Below are positions 25,329 to 33,486 of a stretch of DNA of 34,728 nt, in pieces (the first letter of the stretch is position 1; every line of letters begins with the position of its first letter). The notes below the pieces were generated by a model that saw nothing but the letters and a program-made list of their open reading frames with translations, was not told the DNA's origin and made no database searches. Made by a program: the position numbers and the translations under genes. Source of the DNA: CAZPMO01 sp964587515 (GTDB taxonomy: Bacteria; Pseudomonadota; Alphaproteobacteria; MPNO01); contig CAZPMO010000026.1 of the NCBI GenBank assembly GCA_964587515.1, forward strand, positions 1 through 34,728, read 5' to 3'.

Positions 25329-27239
25329 GTGCAGCGATCGAAATACCTCGTCTGGTTCACCTCGGCGATCGCGGTCTATCATTTCATCGTGGTGGCGCAG
25401 CTGCCCACCTGGTTCCGGATATTCGTCCCCCATAACGTTCATCTCGCGGTCAGTATCCTGAGCGCCATGGTGCTGGTGTTCCTGCTGTTGCCGGCGGGCG
25501 GACGCAAACACGGCGAGGACACCGAGGCCGGCGGCAGCCTCCGCCGTGTGCCCTGGTATGATTACGCGCTGATGGCCTCGGCGGCGATCGGGGCGGGCTA
25601 TGTGATCGTCGATCACGAGGCGGTCCTCGATTACGGCGAATACGGATTCCTCAACGCCAAGGGGATCGTGCTGGCGGTATTGCTAGCGGTGCCGGTGCTG
25701 GAGGCGGTGCGCCGCACCACCGGCTGGGCGCTGCCCATCATCATCATGTTCTTCGTGAGCATGACCATCTTCCAGCCCTATTTGCCGGGGCTGCTTTATG
25801 GGCGCGGTTATCCGCCGGAACGGCTTTTATATTCGGCCTATGTGGGAGACGCCGGCATTTTCGGGCTGCCGCTCGGCATCGCCGCCAATATCGTGATCGT
25901 GTTCCTGACCTTCGGCGCGCTGATGGAAGCGGCCGGCGCAAGCCGCTGGTTCATGGACATGGCGCTGGCGCTGACCGGCTGGTCGCGCGGCGGACCGGCC
26001 AAGGCGGCGGTGGTGGCGTCCGCCATGTTCGGCTCCATATCCGGTTCGCCGTCGGGCAATTCGGCGACCACCGGCGTGTTCACCATTCCCATGATGAAGG
26101 AGATCGGCTACACGCCCGCCTTCGCGGCGGCGGTCGAGGCGGTGGCGTCGACCGGCGGCATCATCCTGCCGCCGGTGATGGGGGCGCTGGCCTTCATCAT
26201 GGCCGAGTGGATCGAGGTCTCCTACGCCGAGATCGTGATCGCGGCGGCGGCGCCGGCGGCGCTCTATTTCCTGATCGTCTTCGTCTCGGTGCACCTGCAG
26301 GCGCGCAAGGACGGCATCCGACCGCTGCCGCGCGCCGACCTGCCCCGCTTCTGGCCGTCCTTCGTGCGCGGCTGGTACTACCTGATCCCCATGGCGGCGC
26401 TGATCTATTTCCTGGTGATCGCGTCCTATCCGCCGGGCATGGCGGGCATCTACACCTGCGGTTTCGTGCTGGTGACCAGCTTCTTCTCGCCGGACCGATC
26501 CAAATGGCTCACGCCCCGGCGCATCATGGGCGCTTTCGACGAGGGCGTCAGGCGCTGGATCACGGTGGCGGCGATAACGGCTTCCGTCGGCATCATGATC
26601 GGCGCGCTGGAGCTGTCGGGCGTCGGCATCAAGTTCTCCCGCTTCATCGTCGAGATGGCGGGCGGCGATCTTACGCTGACGCTGCTGTTCGTGGGCGTGG
26701 TCAGCCTGATCGTCGGCATGGGCCTCGACGCGACGCCCGCCTATATCACGCTCGCGACCCTGATGGCGCCGGCCCTGATCCGCCTCGGTGTCTCGGACAT
26801 GGCGGCGCATCTGTTCGTGATCTACTGGGGGTTGGCCTCGTTCTATACCCCGCCCACCTGCATCGCGGTGTTCGTAACCTCGTCGATCGCCAACTCGAAA
26901 GTGTGGCCGACAGGGTGGGAAGCGGTGCGCCTCGGCATCGCGGCGTTCCTGATCCCCTTCGCCTTCGTCTATAACCCCGGTCTGCTGATGCAGGGAAGCG
27001 TGGTCGATATCGTAATGGCGGTGGTGACCGCGGCGCTCGGCGCGGCGTTGCTGGCCGCCGGCATTCGCGGCTACGGCTTCGCGCTCCTGAATCCCATCCA
27101 ACGGGTGATCGTGTTCGGCGGCGGGCTGCTGCTGATCGCGCCGGGTTTGACCATGCCGGCGATCGGTCTCGGCGTTGGCGCGGTGGCGTTGGCGCCCGGA
27201 ATTTACCGGTCGAGATTATCAAGAGAGGAACAATCATGA
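25329..27239 (+). CDS. TRAP transporter fused permease (DctQ-DctM type, TAXI system)
   Basis: A 636-residue, highly hydrophobic inner-membrane protein in which the small (DctQ-like, about 1-130) and large (DctM-like) TRAP subunits are fused, as is usual for TAXI systems. The DctM part shows MEAAGASRWFMDMALALTG, MFGSISGSPSGNSATTGVFT and EAVASTGGIILPPVMG, and the second half repeats the pattern with GMGLDATPAYITLATL. The GTG at 25329 starts a protein with a short basic N-terminus before the first membrane helix. The TTG at 25284 lies inside the hairpin and is rejected. The stop overlaps the next start by 4 bases (ATGA), so the MetE-like gene is translationally coupled to transport. Confidence 0.93.
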   Translation: MQRSKYLVWFTSAIAVYHFIVVAQLPTWFRIFVPHNVHLAVSILSAMVLVFLLLPAGGRKHGEDTEAGGSLRRVPWYDYALMASAAIGAGYVIVDHEAVLDYGEYGFLNAKGIVLAVLLAVPVLEAVRRTTGWALPIIIMFFVSMTIFQPYLPGLLYGRGYPPERLLYSAYVGDAGIFGLPLGIAANIVIVFLTFGALMEAAGASRWFMDMALALTGWSRGGPAKAAVVASAMFGSISGSPSGNSATTGVFTIPMMKEIGYTPAFAAAVEAVASTGGIILPPVMGALAFIMAEWIEVSYAEIVIAAAAPAALYFLIVFVSVHLQARKDGIRPLPRADLPRFWPSFVRGWYYLIPMAALIYFLVIASYPPGMAGIYTCGFVLVTSFFSPDRSKWLTPRRIMGAFDEGVRRWITVAAITASVGIMIGALELSGVGIKFSRFIVEMAGGDLTLTLLFVGVVSLIVGMGLDATPAYITLATLMAPALIRLGVSDMAAHLFVIYWGLASFYTPPTCIAVFVTSSIANSKVWPTGWEAVRLGIAAFLIPFAFVYNPGLLMQGSVVDIVMAVVTAALGAALLAAGIRGYGFALLNPIQRVIVFGGGLLLIAPGLTMPAIGLGVGAVALAPGIYRSRLSREEQS

Positions 27240-28423
27240 CACGCTCGACGGACCGCATCCTGGCCACCCATGTGGGCAGCCTTATCCGGCCGCCCGAACT
27301 GGTCAAGCATCTTCAGAAGATCGAGGCCGGCGAACCCTATGACGAGGCCGCCTACGAGGCGTGCCTGACCACGTCGATCGCGGAGCTTGTCCGTCAACAG
27401 GCCGAGGCCGGAATCGACATCGTCAGCGACGGCGAATTCAGCAAGGGCAAGAACTGGGCCTTCTATGTGCACGACCGGCTGAGCGGCATCGAACGCCGGG
27501 CGCTGACCCCGGCCGAACTGGAGGACGCCCAGACCAACACGCGCGGCGGCCGCGACCGCGAGGCCTTCCCGGAATTCTACGAGGTGCTTGACGAGGCCAC
27601 CGGGTTGAAGGCCCGGCTGGGGTTCAAGGCGGTGTGCAGCGGCCCGATCACCTATACCGGCCATGACCAGGTGCGCCGCGACATCGCCAACATCAAGGCG
27701 GCGGCGGGCGCGGTGGACGTGGAAGAAGCCTTCCTGCCGGTGGTGGCGCCGGCCAGCGCCCTGCCCGAGGCCGAGAACCTGCACTACGCCGACGAGGAGA
27801 GCCTGGTCTTCGCGCTGGCCGAGGCGCTGGGCGAGGAATACCGGGAAATCGTCGATGCCGGGCTGATCGTCCAGATCGACGACGCCTTTCTGCCTTATAT
27901 GTATGAGCGCATGGTGCCGCCCGCCACGCTGGCCGAATACCGCCAGTGGGCCGAGCTGCGCATCGAGGCGCTCAACCACGCGCTCGAAGGCATCCCGCGC
28001 GACCGCGCGCGCTATCACGTGTGCTGGGGAAGCTGGAACGGCCCGCACATGTTCGACGTGCCCATGAAGGACATTGTCGATCTGATCCTGAAGCTCAATG
28101 TCGGCGCCTTCCTGTTCGAGAACGCCAATCCGCGTCACGAACACGAATGGCGGGTGTGGGAAACGGTGAAGCCGCCCCAAGACGCGGTGCTGATCCCCGG
28201 CGTCATCAGCCACGCCACCAACGTGGTCGAGCATCCCGAACTGGTCGCCGAACGGCTGGTGCGCCTGGCGAAGCTGGTCGGGCGCGAAAACGTCATGGGC
28301 GGCACCGACTGCGGCTTCGCCCAGAGCCCGTTCGCGCAACGCGTCCACCCGACCATCATGTGGGCCAAGCTGCGCATGCTCGGCGAAGGCTGCCGCCTCG
28401 CCACCGAGGAATTGTGGGGCTAG
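27236..28423 (+). CDS. MetE-like (cobalamin-independent methionine synthase C-terminal fold) protein
   Basis: A 395-residue protein of the zinc-dependent methyltransferase fold found in the C-terminal half of MetE. The zinc ligands seem complete: H261 and C263 in YHVCWGSW, E295 in LFENANP and C359 in GGTDCGF. ATHVGSLIRP opens the barrel and IDIVSDGEFSKG carries the substrate-side acidic residues. It lacks MetE's N-terminal half, so it belongs to the short MetE-like group, whose members transfer methyl groups or split thioether-type bonds; many are uncharacterised. The ATGA overlap with the TRAP permease argues for a part in processing the imported compound rather than housekeeping methionine synthesis. 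Confidence 0.9.
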   Translation: MTRSTDRILATHVGSLIRPPELVKHLQKIEAGEPYDEAAYEACLTTSIAELVRQQAEAGIDIVSDGEFSKGKNWAFYVHDRLSGIERRALTPAELEDAQTNTRGGRDREAFPEFYEVLDEATGLKARLGFKAVCSGPITYTGHDQVRRDIANIKAAAGAVDVEEAFLPVVAPASALPEAENLHYADEESLVFALAEALGEEYREIVDAGLIVQIDDAFLPYMYERMVPPATLAEYRQWAELRIEALNHALEGIPRDRARYHVCWGSWNGPHMFDVPMKDIVDLILKLNVGAFLFENANPRHEHEWRVWETVKPPQDAVLIPGVISHATNVVEHPELVAERLVRLAKLVGRENVMGGTDCGFAQSPFAQRVHPTIMWAKLRMLGEGCRLATEELWG

Positions 28424-28445
28424 GCTTAGGTCGGCGGACCAAAAT

Positions 28446-28468
28446 CCCTCTCCCGCGAGGGGAGAGGG
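28446..28468. terminator. Convergent hairpin between MetE-like and SDR genes
   Basis: CCCTCTCCC (28446-28454) pairs with GGGAGAGGG (28460-28468) over 9 bp with a 5-base loop, in the 68-base gap between two convergent genes. There is only TT directly after it, so it is a bidirectional terminator of modest strength. The same hairpin type is common as a dispersed element in alphaproteobacteria. Confidence 0.65.
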
Positions 28469-28491
28469 TTCGATGCATTGGTTTTGACCCC

Positions 28492-29235
28492 TCAAATCGC
28501 GACGTGCCAGCCGCCGGCGACGTGGATGGTCTGGCCGGTGACGTAGCGCCCGCTGGGCCCGGCCAGGAAGCGGACCATGTCGGCGACCTCCTCGACCCGG
28601 CCCATGCGGCCCATCGGCACCGGCTTTTCGGCGAAATGGGTCGGCACGTGGCCGCCGCGATGGGTGTCGATATAGCCGGGCGAGACGCAGTTGACGGTGA
28701 TCTGGTCGGCCGCCAACTCGATGGCCAGCGATCCCGTCATGCCGGCGAGCCCGGCCTTTCCCGCCGCCACTGCCGCGCGGTTGGCGACCCCGGCATGGCC
28801 CGAGACGCCGCCGATATTGACGATGGCGCCGCGCCCGCCATGGGGCGCCGCGGCGCTCGTCGTCAGGAACGTCGCGTCCAGCGTCGAGGCGATGACCTCG
28901 CGATACTCCTCGAACGATGTCTCGGTGATCGGCTTGGCGATCCGTTTGGCCACGTTATTGACCAGAATATCCAACGCGCCGAACGCCGCCACCGCCGCTT
29001 CCACCAGACCTTGCGCCTGTTCCGGCACGGTCACGTCGGCCATGTGCACCAGGGCGCGCCCGCCGGCCGCCTCGATCTCGCCGACAACGCCGCGCGCCAG
29101 ATCTTCCGAATGGCGCGCGTTGATCACCACCGCCGCGCCGGCCTCGGCCAGCGTCAGCGCGATGGAGCGCCCGATATTGCGCGCGCTGCCGGTGACGATC
29201 GCCGCCGCCCCGGCCAGTTCTTTTTCGCCGTTCAT
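28492..29235 (-). CDS. Short-chain dehydrogenase/reductase-fold protein with atypical active site
   Basis: A 247-residue Rossmann protein with a normal cofactor end: TGSARNIG (15-22), a D-V at the adenine contact, NNVA (93-96) and the C-terminal CVSPGYIDT and YVTGQTIHVAGG. The catalytic tetrad is degenerate. The usual serine is G143 in NIGGVSG, the YxxxK tyrosine is V156 in RAAVAAGK with only K160 kept, and the helix asparagine position appears to be Thr (about 118). It may be a binding protein, a dehydrogenase with a different mechanism, or a member of an SDR subgroup that lacks the tyrosine. Thirteen bases separate it from the upstream DoxX-like gene, so they are likely co-transcribed. Confidence 0.88.
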   Translation of the reverse strand: MNGEKELAGAAAIVTGSARNIGRSIALTLAEAGAAVVINARHSEDLARGVVGEIEAAGGRALVHMADVTVPEQAQGLVEAAVAAFGALDILVNNVAKRIAKPITETSFEEYREVIASTLDATFLTTSAAAPHGGRGAIVNIGGVSGHAGVANRAAVAAGKAGLAGMTGSLAIELAADQITVNCVSPGYIDTHRGGHVPTHFAEKPVPMGRMGRVEEVADMVRFLAGPSGRYVTGQTIHVAGGWHVAI

Positions 29236-29248
29236 CTCACTCCCTCGT

Positions 29249-29617
29249 TCATATCAGCAACAACAGCCCGCCCAGCACGGCGCAGTTGGTGAACACGAAC
29301 GACAGATGGAAATGCCGTCGCAGCGGGTCCTCCACCGTCCACCAGCGATGGAACAAGGCCGTCGCCAGCAGGGTAAACACGATCAGGATTATCACGCCGA
29401 TCTCGGTCTCGTAATCGAACGCGATCATGAAGCCGCCCACATACTGCATGGCGAAGCCGGTCCACAGCACCAACGCGGGCTTGGGAATATTCATCGCCGC
29501 CATGCGGTCCACATGCTGCTTGACCTTCATGGTCGAGTTGATGATGCCGGTGCCGAGAAACAGCACCGCGATCAGCAACTGCCCCGCGATTTGAAGATTT
29601 GTGTGGTCGGCGTACAT
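29249..29617 (-). CDS. DoxX-like small integral membrane protein
   Basis: A 122-residue protein with four hydrophobic segments (about 10-27, 47-64, 70-90 and 105-121), the size and topology of DoxX-family proteins. The first helix region LLIAVLFLGTGIINSTMK resembles the family's conserved N-terminus. The ATG at 29617 has GGGGAGG 5 bases upstream; the longer frame from 29689 would begin inside a REP-like element and is rejected. It probably forms an operon with the SDR gene downstream. Its function is unknown; DoxX relatives have been tied to quinone or redox-stress functions. Confidence 0.8.
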   Translation of the reverse strand: MYADHTNLQIAGQLLIAVLFLGTGIINSTMKVKQHVDRMAAMNIPKPALVLWTGFAMQYVGGFMIAFDYETEIGVIILIVFTLLATALFHRWWTVEDPLRRHFHLSFVFTNCAVLGGLLLLI

Positions 29618-29661
29618 GGCCCCTCCCCGTCGTCGTTCCGCGGGAGTGTGCGACTCACGGC

Positions 29662-29683
29662 GACACCATTCAAGCATGGTGTC
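29662..29683 (-). repeat. REP-like palindrome, copy 1
   Basis: GACACCAT (29662-29669) and ATGGTGTC (29676-29683) form an 8-bp hairpin with loop TCAAGC. The loop shows it is in the opposite orientation to the copies at 29704 and 30143. It lies upstream of the DoxX-like gene. Confidence 0.75.
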
Positions 29684-29703
29684 CCGCACATGGAACCTAC
29701 GGC

Positions 29704-29727
29704 GACGCCGTGCTTTACTGGTGTCCC
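29704..29727 (+). repeat. REP-like palindrome, copy 2 (degenerate)
   Basis: This 24-base stretch matches the copy at 30145-30168 at 21 positions, including the loop GCTTTA and the right arm TGGTGTCCC. Its left arm (GACGCCGT) is mutated, so the hairpin is weakened. Copies 1 and 2 form an inverted pair 20 bases apart, as in BIME/REPIN arrangements. Confidence 0.65.
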
Positions 29728-29753
29728 ACCCCCACGGAATGGGAAATCGTTAA

Positions 29754-30110
29754 ATGCGATCGGTGCAATTCGTAACTTACGAAGACGACGGGACCGACCA
29801 GATCGTGTCGTTCGCGATCGATCACGGCTGGATGGATGTCAGAAGCCTTATCCTGTTACGCACGCCCAAATATGAGATGCTGTTGGACGACGCCGAACGG
29901 GGGGTCTCGGTTTCGATGATGGACGGGACGAGCGACGATGGAGAGTTGCTTACCTCCGTGAAACTCAAAGCGGGCCGCGTGACCATCGCCACTCGAAATT
30001 CAAAATACGATCTCGACATCAGCCGGGTCGATCCCGACGAAGTGGCGGAGATGAAAGTTCTTCTGCAACGCATGAACTTCGACAATCGATTCAGGATCGA
30101 GGATAATTGA
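29754..30110 (+). CDS. Hypothetical protein, 118 aa
   Basis: I do not recognise this protein. It is small, acidic and soluble, without signal peptide, cysteine or membrane segment. It starts MRSVQFVTYEDDGTDQ and ends in a helix-like DPDEVAEMKVLLQRMNFDN. Predicted strands alternate with short turns (VSVSMMDG, LLTSVKLKAGRVTIAT), suggesting a compact beta-rich fold. The ribosome site is weak. The gene is bracketed by REP-like palindromes (copies 1-2 upstream, copy 3 downstream) and has a somewhat lower G+C than its neighbours, so a recently acquired or mobile cassette is possible. Codon use looks protein-like, with no internal stops, and I think it is real. Confidence 0.6.
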   Translation: MRSVQFVTYEDDGTDQIVSFAIDHGWMDVRSLILLRTPKYEMLLDDAERGVSVSMMDGTSDDGELLTSVKLKAGRVTIATRNSKYDLDISRVDPDEVAEMKVLLQRMNFDNRFRIEDN

Positions 30111-30142
30111 AGAGGGAAAAAAGGGAACCGACCCCGGTTTCA

Positions 30143-30168
30143 GGGACACCATGCTTTAATGGTGTCCC
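30143..30168 (+). repeat. REP-like palindrome, copy 3 (intact)
   Basis: GGGACACCAT (30143-30152) and ATGGTGTCCC (30159-30168) form a perfect 10-bp hairpin with loop GCTTTA, directly after the hypothetical gene and 9 bases before the stop of the convergent TauD-family gene. It may also serve as a transcription stop for either gene. Confidence 0.8.
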
Positions 30169-30176
30169 CGTAATTC

Positions 30177-31049
30177 TCACCCCAGCGGCTCGCCCAGTGT
30201 GGTGCAGCGGCGGAGTTCGCGGGACTGGTCGTCGGGCCAGTCGGTGCGGGCGTGGAGGCAGGCGAGATTGTCCCACATCAGCAGGTCGCCGGGGCGCCAG
30301 ACATGTTCGTAGGCGATGGCCGGGTCCTCGGTGATGTCGAACAGTCGGGACAGGATGGCTTCGCTCTCGGCCCGTTCCATGCCTTCGATCCACATGGTGT
30401 TGAGACGCGAGACATAGAGCGCTTTCCGTCCCGATCCCGGGTTGGTCACGAAGATGGGCTGGCTGTAATGGAAGATGTCATCGAGGTCGATGTCGAGGTT
30501 CAGCCGACCGGTGGAGAAGTAATCATAGCCCTGCATGACCCGCGCGCCGTCGAGTTTGCGGCGGAGGTTCGCGGGGATGTTGTCGCGGGCAGCGTAGAGG
30601 CTCGCGAAGATGGTGTGGCCGCCGTCCGACGGGATATCGATGCCATAGAGGAACGAGCCGCGGTGCGGCGCGCGATGATAGCATTTATCGGAATGGAACC
30701 ACATCTCGCCATGGCCCAGCGCGCCCAGCGGCGCGCCGTCCCGGTCGGTCTTGTCGCTGACCGGCAGCAGGTTGGTCCAGTCCGGCGAGGCGGCGGACGC
30801 GGCGTTGGCGCCGGGCTTTGGCTTGTGACGCTCGGCGACGGCGCCGAAATATCCGGCGAAGCGTAGCTGGTCCTCGCCGGAAATGTCCTGGCCGCGAAAC
30901 AGCAGCACCGTATGGTCGCGCCAGGCGCGGCGGATGGTCTCGACGGTGGCGGCGTCCAGGTCGCGGCGCAAATCGACGCCACCGATCTCGGCCCCGATCA
31001 CGGGGTGCAACGGGGAGACGGTAACGGCGTCGTTCACGATTCTTGCCAT
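30177..31049 (-). CDS. TauD/TfdA-family Fe(II)/2-oxoglutarate-dependent dioxygenase
   Basis: A 290-residue non-heme iron oxygenase. The iron-binding facial triad is visible: H119 and D121 in WFHSDKCYH and the distal H266 in NLACLHARTDW. An arginine for 2-oxoglutarate is in RELRRCTT (about 277-281). The N-terminus (VSPLHPVIGAEIGGVDL) and VLLFRGQDI are typical of TauD/TfdA/TsaD-like enzymes, which hydroxylate and so cleave C-S, C-O or C-N bonds of small acids. The ATG at 31049 follows a GAGGG closely; the ATG at 31064 adds five residues and has no ribosome site. It is divergent from the molybdenum hydroxylase gene across about 98 bases. The substrate is unknown. Confidence 0.93.
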   Translation of the reverse strand: MARIVNDAVTVSPLHPVIGAEIGGVDLRRDLDAATVETIRRAWRDHTVLLFRGQDISGEDQLRFAGYFGAVAERHKPKPGANAASAASPDWTNLLPVSDKTDRDGAPLGALGHGEMWFHSDKCYHRAPHRGSFLYGIDIPSDGGHTIFASLYAARDNIPANLRRKLDGARVMQGYDYFSTGRLNLDIDLDDIFHYSQPIFVTNPGSGRKALYVSRLNTMWIEGMERAESEAILSRLFDITEDPAIAYEHVWRPGDLLMWDNLACLHARTDWPDDQSRELRRCTTLGEPLG

Positions 31050-31147
31050 GCCCTCAATTTCCATGATGGGGTGTAAAAGAGCAAGCGTTGTTGCCGCCCC
31101 TGCCCTCGCCTATCATCGGGCGACACGAAGAAAGGGAGCAAACGAGC

Positions 31148-33475
31148 ATGGGAGAATTCGCCGTCGGCCAGCCGGTGACGCGCACCGAAGATCCGCGCCT
31201 GCTGATGGGACGCGGGCGCTATATCGACGACATGGACCTGCCCGGTCAGGTCCATGCGGTGATCCTGCGCTCGCCGCACGCCCATGCCCGCATCCGGTCC
31301 CTGGATACAGATGCCGCGGCGGCCGCGCCGGGGATCCTCACGGTGCTGACCGGCGCCGACGTGGCGGCCGACGGACTCGGCGATCTGCCGTGCGACCAGA
31401 AGCGTTTCAGCCGCGACGGCTCCGACATGTACCGCCCGTCGCGGCCGATCCTGGTGCGCGACCGGGTCAGGCTGGTGGGCGATTACGTGGCGCTGGTGAT
31501 CGGCGAGACCCAGGCGGCGGCGCGCGACGCGGTCGAGATGATCGAAGTGGACTACGAAGTACTGCCCGCCGTGACCGCCGCCGACCTCGCGGCCGAGGCG
31601 GGCGCGCCGCTGCTGTGGGACGATTGCCCCGGCAATGAGTGTTTCTTTCACGAGGACGGCGACGCGGCCGCCGCGGACGCGGCCTTCGCCGCCGCCGATC
31701 TGGTGGTCACCCGCCGCTTCACCATTTCGCGGGTGACGCCCGCGCCCCTGGGGCCACGCGGCTGCATCGGCGCTTATGATCTGTCCGACGACCGCTACAC
31801 TTTATATACGGGGGTGCAGCAGGCCCACATGCTGCGCATGCAATTGGCGCGCACCGTGTTCGGCCTGCCCGAGACCCAGTTCCGCGTGATCGCGCCCGAT
31901 ATCGGCGGCAGTTTCGGTCTTTATTCCAATGTATATCCGGAACAGGCGCTGGTGCTGTGGGCGTCCAGGCGCGTCGGCCGGCCGGTGAAGTGGATGGCGG
32001 ACCGTTCCGAATGCATGATGAGCGACGATTCGGCGCGCGATAATGTGTCCGACGCGGCGATCGCGCTGGACGCCCAAGGCAACTTCCTGGCGATCCGGTG
32101 CGCGACCTTCGCCAATCTCGGGGCGTACCTCTCGCTGCGCGGACCGCTGCCGCCGATCGTCAATCTCGGCTCGCTCGCCGGGACCTACACCACGCCGGCG
32201 CTTCATGTGCGGGTGGCGGGCATGTTCACCAACACCAACTGCACCTCGCCCTATCGCGGCGCCGGGCGGCCCGAGGCCTCGACGGTGCTGGAGCAGCTGA
32301 TCGACGAGGCGGCGCGGCGGCTGGAATTGGACCCGGCCGAGATCCGCCGCCGCAACACCATCCCGGCCGACGCCATGCCGCACAAGACGGCGCTGACCTT
32401 CACCTATGATTCCGGCGATTTCGGCAGGAACCTGGAAGACGCGCTGCGGCTCGCCGACTGGGACGGGTTCGAGACGCGCCGCGCCGAGGCCAAGGCGCGC
32501 GGGCGGCTGCGCGGCATTGGCATCTCCAACACCGTCCACCGCGCCTCGGGGCTCGAGCTCGAAGCCGCCCAGATCCGTTTCGACGCGTCGGGAACCGCGA
32601 CCCTGATGCTGGGCTCGGTCCATCACGGCCAGGGCCACGCCACCACCTTCACCCAGATCGCCTGCGACCGGCTGGGCCTCGATCCGGCCGGCGTGCGCTA
32701 TGTCTCGGGTGACACCGACCAGATCAGCTTCGGGCGCGGCTCGTTCGCCTCGCGCTCGGCGGCGCTGGGCGGCTCGGCGGTGGCGTTGTCGGCCGAGAAA
32801 ATCATCGCCAAGGGAAAACGCATCGCGGCCCATCTGCTGGAAGCGGCGGAGGACGATCTCGCCTTCGACGACGGGGTGTTCTCGGTCGCCGGCACCGACC
32901 GCGCCATCGATATCGTCGAGGTCGCCAAGGCCGCCTATCAGCCGGCGCGCCTCGCCGACGACATCGAGCCAGGCCTCGACGAGTTGGCCATGTTCCGGCC
33001 CAAATCGTTGAACTTTCCCAACGGCTGTCATATCGCCGAAATAGAGATCGATCCCGGCACCGGCGCGCTGGAAATCCTCAATTACGTGGTGGTCGACGAT
33101 TTCGGCACTATCCTGAACCCGCTGTTGCTGGAAGGGCAGATCCACGGCGGGCTGGCCCAGGGCATCGGCCAGGCGCTGATGGAGGACGTGGCGTTCGATC
33201 CGGAATCGGGTCAACTGCTGGCCGGCTCCTTCATGGATTACGCCATGCCGCGGGCCGACGATCTGCCGACATTCGAATCCGAGTTCAACGAGGTGCCGAC
33301 GCCCACCAACCCGATCGGCGCCAAGGGCGCGGGCGAGGCCGGCGCGGTGGGCGCGCTGCCCACCATGATGAACGCCGTGGTCGATGCGCTGGCGCCGCTG
33401 GGCGTCGAGCACGTGCAGATGCCGGCGACGCCCGAACGCATCTGGCGGGCGATCCGCGACGCGCGGGACCATTAG
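31148..33475 (+). CDS. Molybdopterin-binding large subunit, xanthine dehydrogenase/CoxL family
   Basis: A 775-residue large subunit of a molybdenum hydroxylase. It opens with the family's GQPVTRTEDPRLLMGRGRYI. Mo-cofactor contacts appear as GGSFGLYSNVYPE, the substrate loop region SPYRGAGRPEA and HHGQGHATTFTQIA. The catalytic glutamate is E730 in GAKGAGEAGAVGALP. The CO-dehydrogenase loop AYRCSFR is absent, so this is not a true CO dehydrogenase but a hydroxylase of an unknown substrate. The ATG at 31148 with GGGAG 9 bases upstream is preferred to the TTG at 31088. Unusually, no FAD (CoxM) or iron-sulfur (CoxS) subunit gene is next to it; both must be elsewhere for electron transfer. Confidence 0.92.
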   Translation: MGEFAVGQPVTRTEDPRLLMGRGRYIDDMDLPGQVHAVILRSPHAHARIRSLDTDAAAAAPGILTVLTGADVAADGLGDLPCDQKRFSRDGSDMYRPSRPILVRDRVRLVGDYVALVIGETQAAARDAVEMIEVDYEVLPAVTAADLAAEAGAPLLWDDCPGNECFFHEDGDAAAADAAFAAADLVVTRRFTISRVTPAPLGPRGCIGAYDLSDDRYTLYTGVQQAHMLRMQLARTVFGLPETQFRVIAPDIGGSFGLYSNVYPEQALVLWASRRVGRPVKWMADRSECMMSDDSARDNVSDAAIALDAQGNFLAIRCATFANLGAYLSLRGPLPPIVNLGSLAGTYTTPALHVRVAGMFTNTNCTSPYRGAGRPEASTVLEQLIDEAARRLELDPAEIRRRNTIPADAMPHKTALTFTYDSGDFGRNLEDALRLADWDGFETRRAEAKARGRLRGIGISNTVHRASGLELEAAQIRFDASGTATLMLGSVHHGQGHATTFTQIACDRLGLDPAGVRYVSGDTDQISFGRGSFASRSAALGGSAVALSAEKIIAKGKRIAAHLLEAAEDDLAFDDGVFSVAGTDRAIDIVEVAKAAYQPARLADDIEPGLDELAMFRPKSLNFPNGCHIAEIEIDPGTGALEILNYVVVDDFGTILNPLLLEGQIHGGLAQGIGQALMEDVAFDPESGQLLAGSFMDYAMPRADDLPTFESEFNEVPTPTNPIGAKGAGEAGAVGALPTMMNAVVDALAPLGVEHVQMPATPERIWRAIRDARDH

Positions 33476-33486
33476 GGAGAATGATC

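Noticed and set aside
25827..27101. 424-residue antisense frame opposite the TRAP permease
   Set aside because: Arg/His/Asp-rich low-complexity composition typical of a shadow frame; the plus strand has clear DctM motifs.
27180..27240. Cobalamin or SAM riboswitch before the MetE-like gene
   Set aside because: The gene starts inside the permease gene with a 4-base overlap, leaving no leader for a riboswitch.
31148..33475. Carbon monoxide dehydrogenase large subunit (coxL)
   Set aside because: The AYRCSFR active-site loop is absent and there are no coxM/coxS neighbours.
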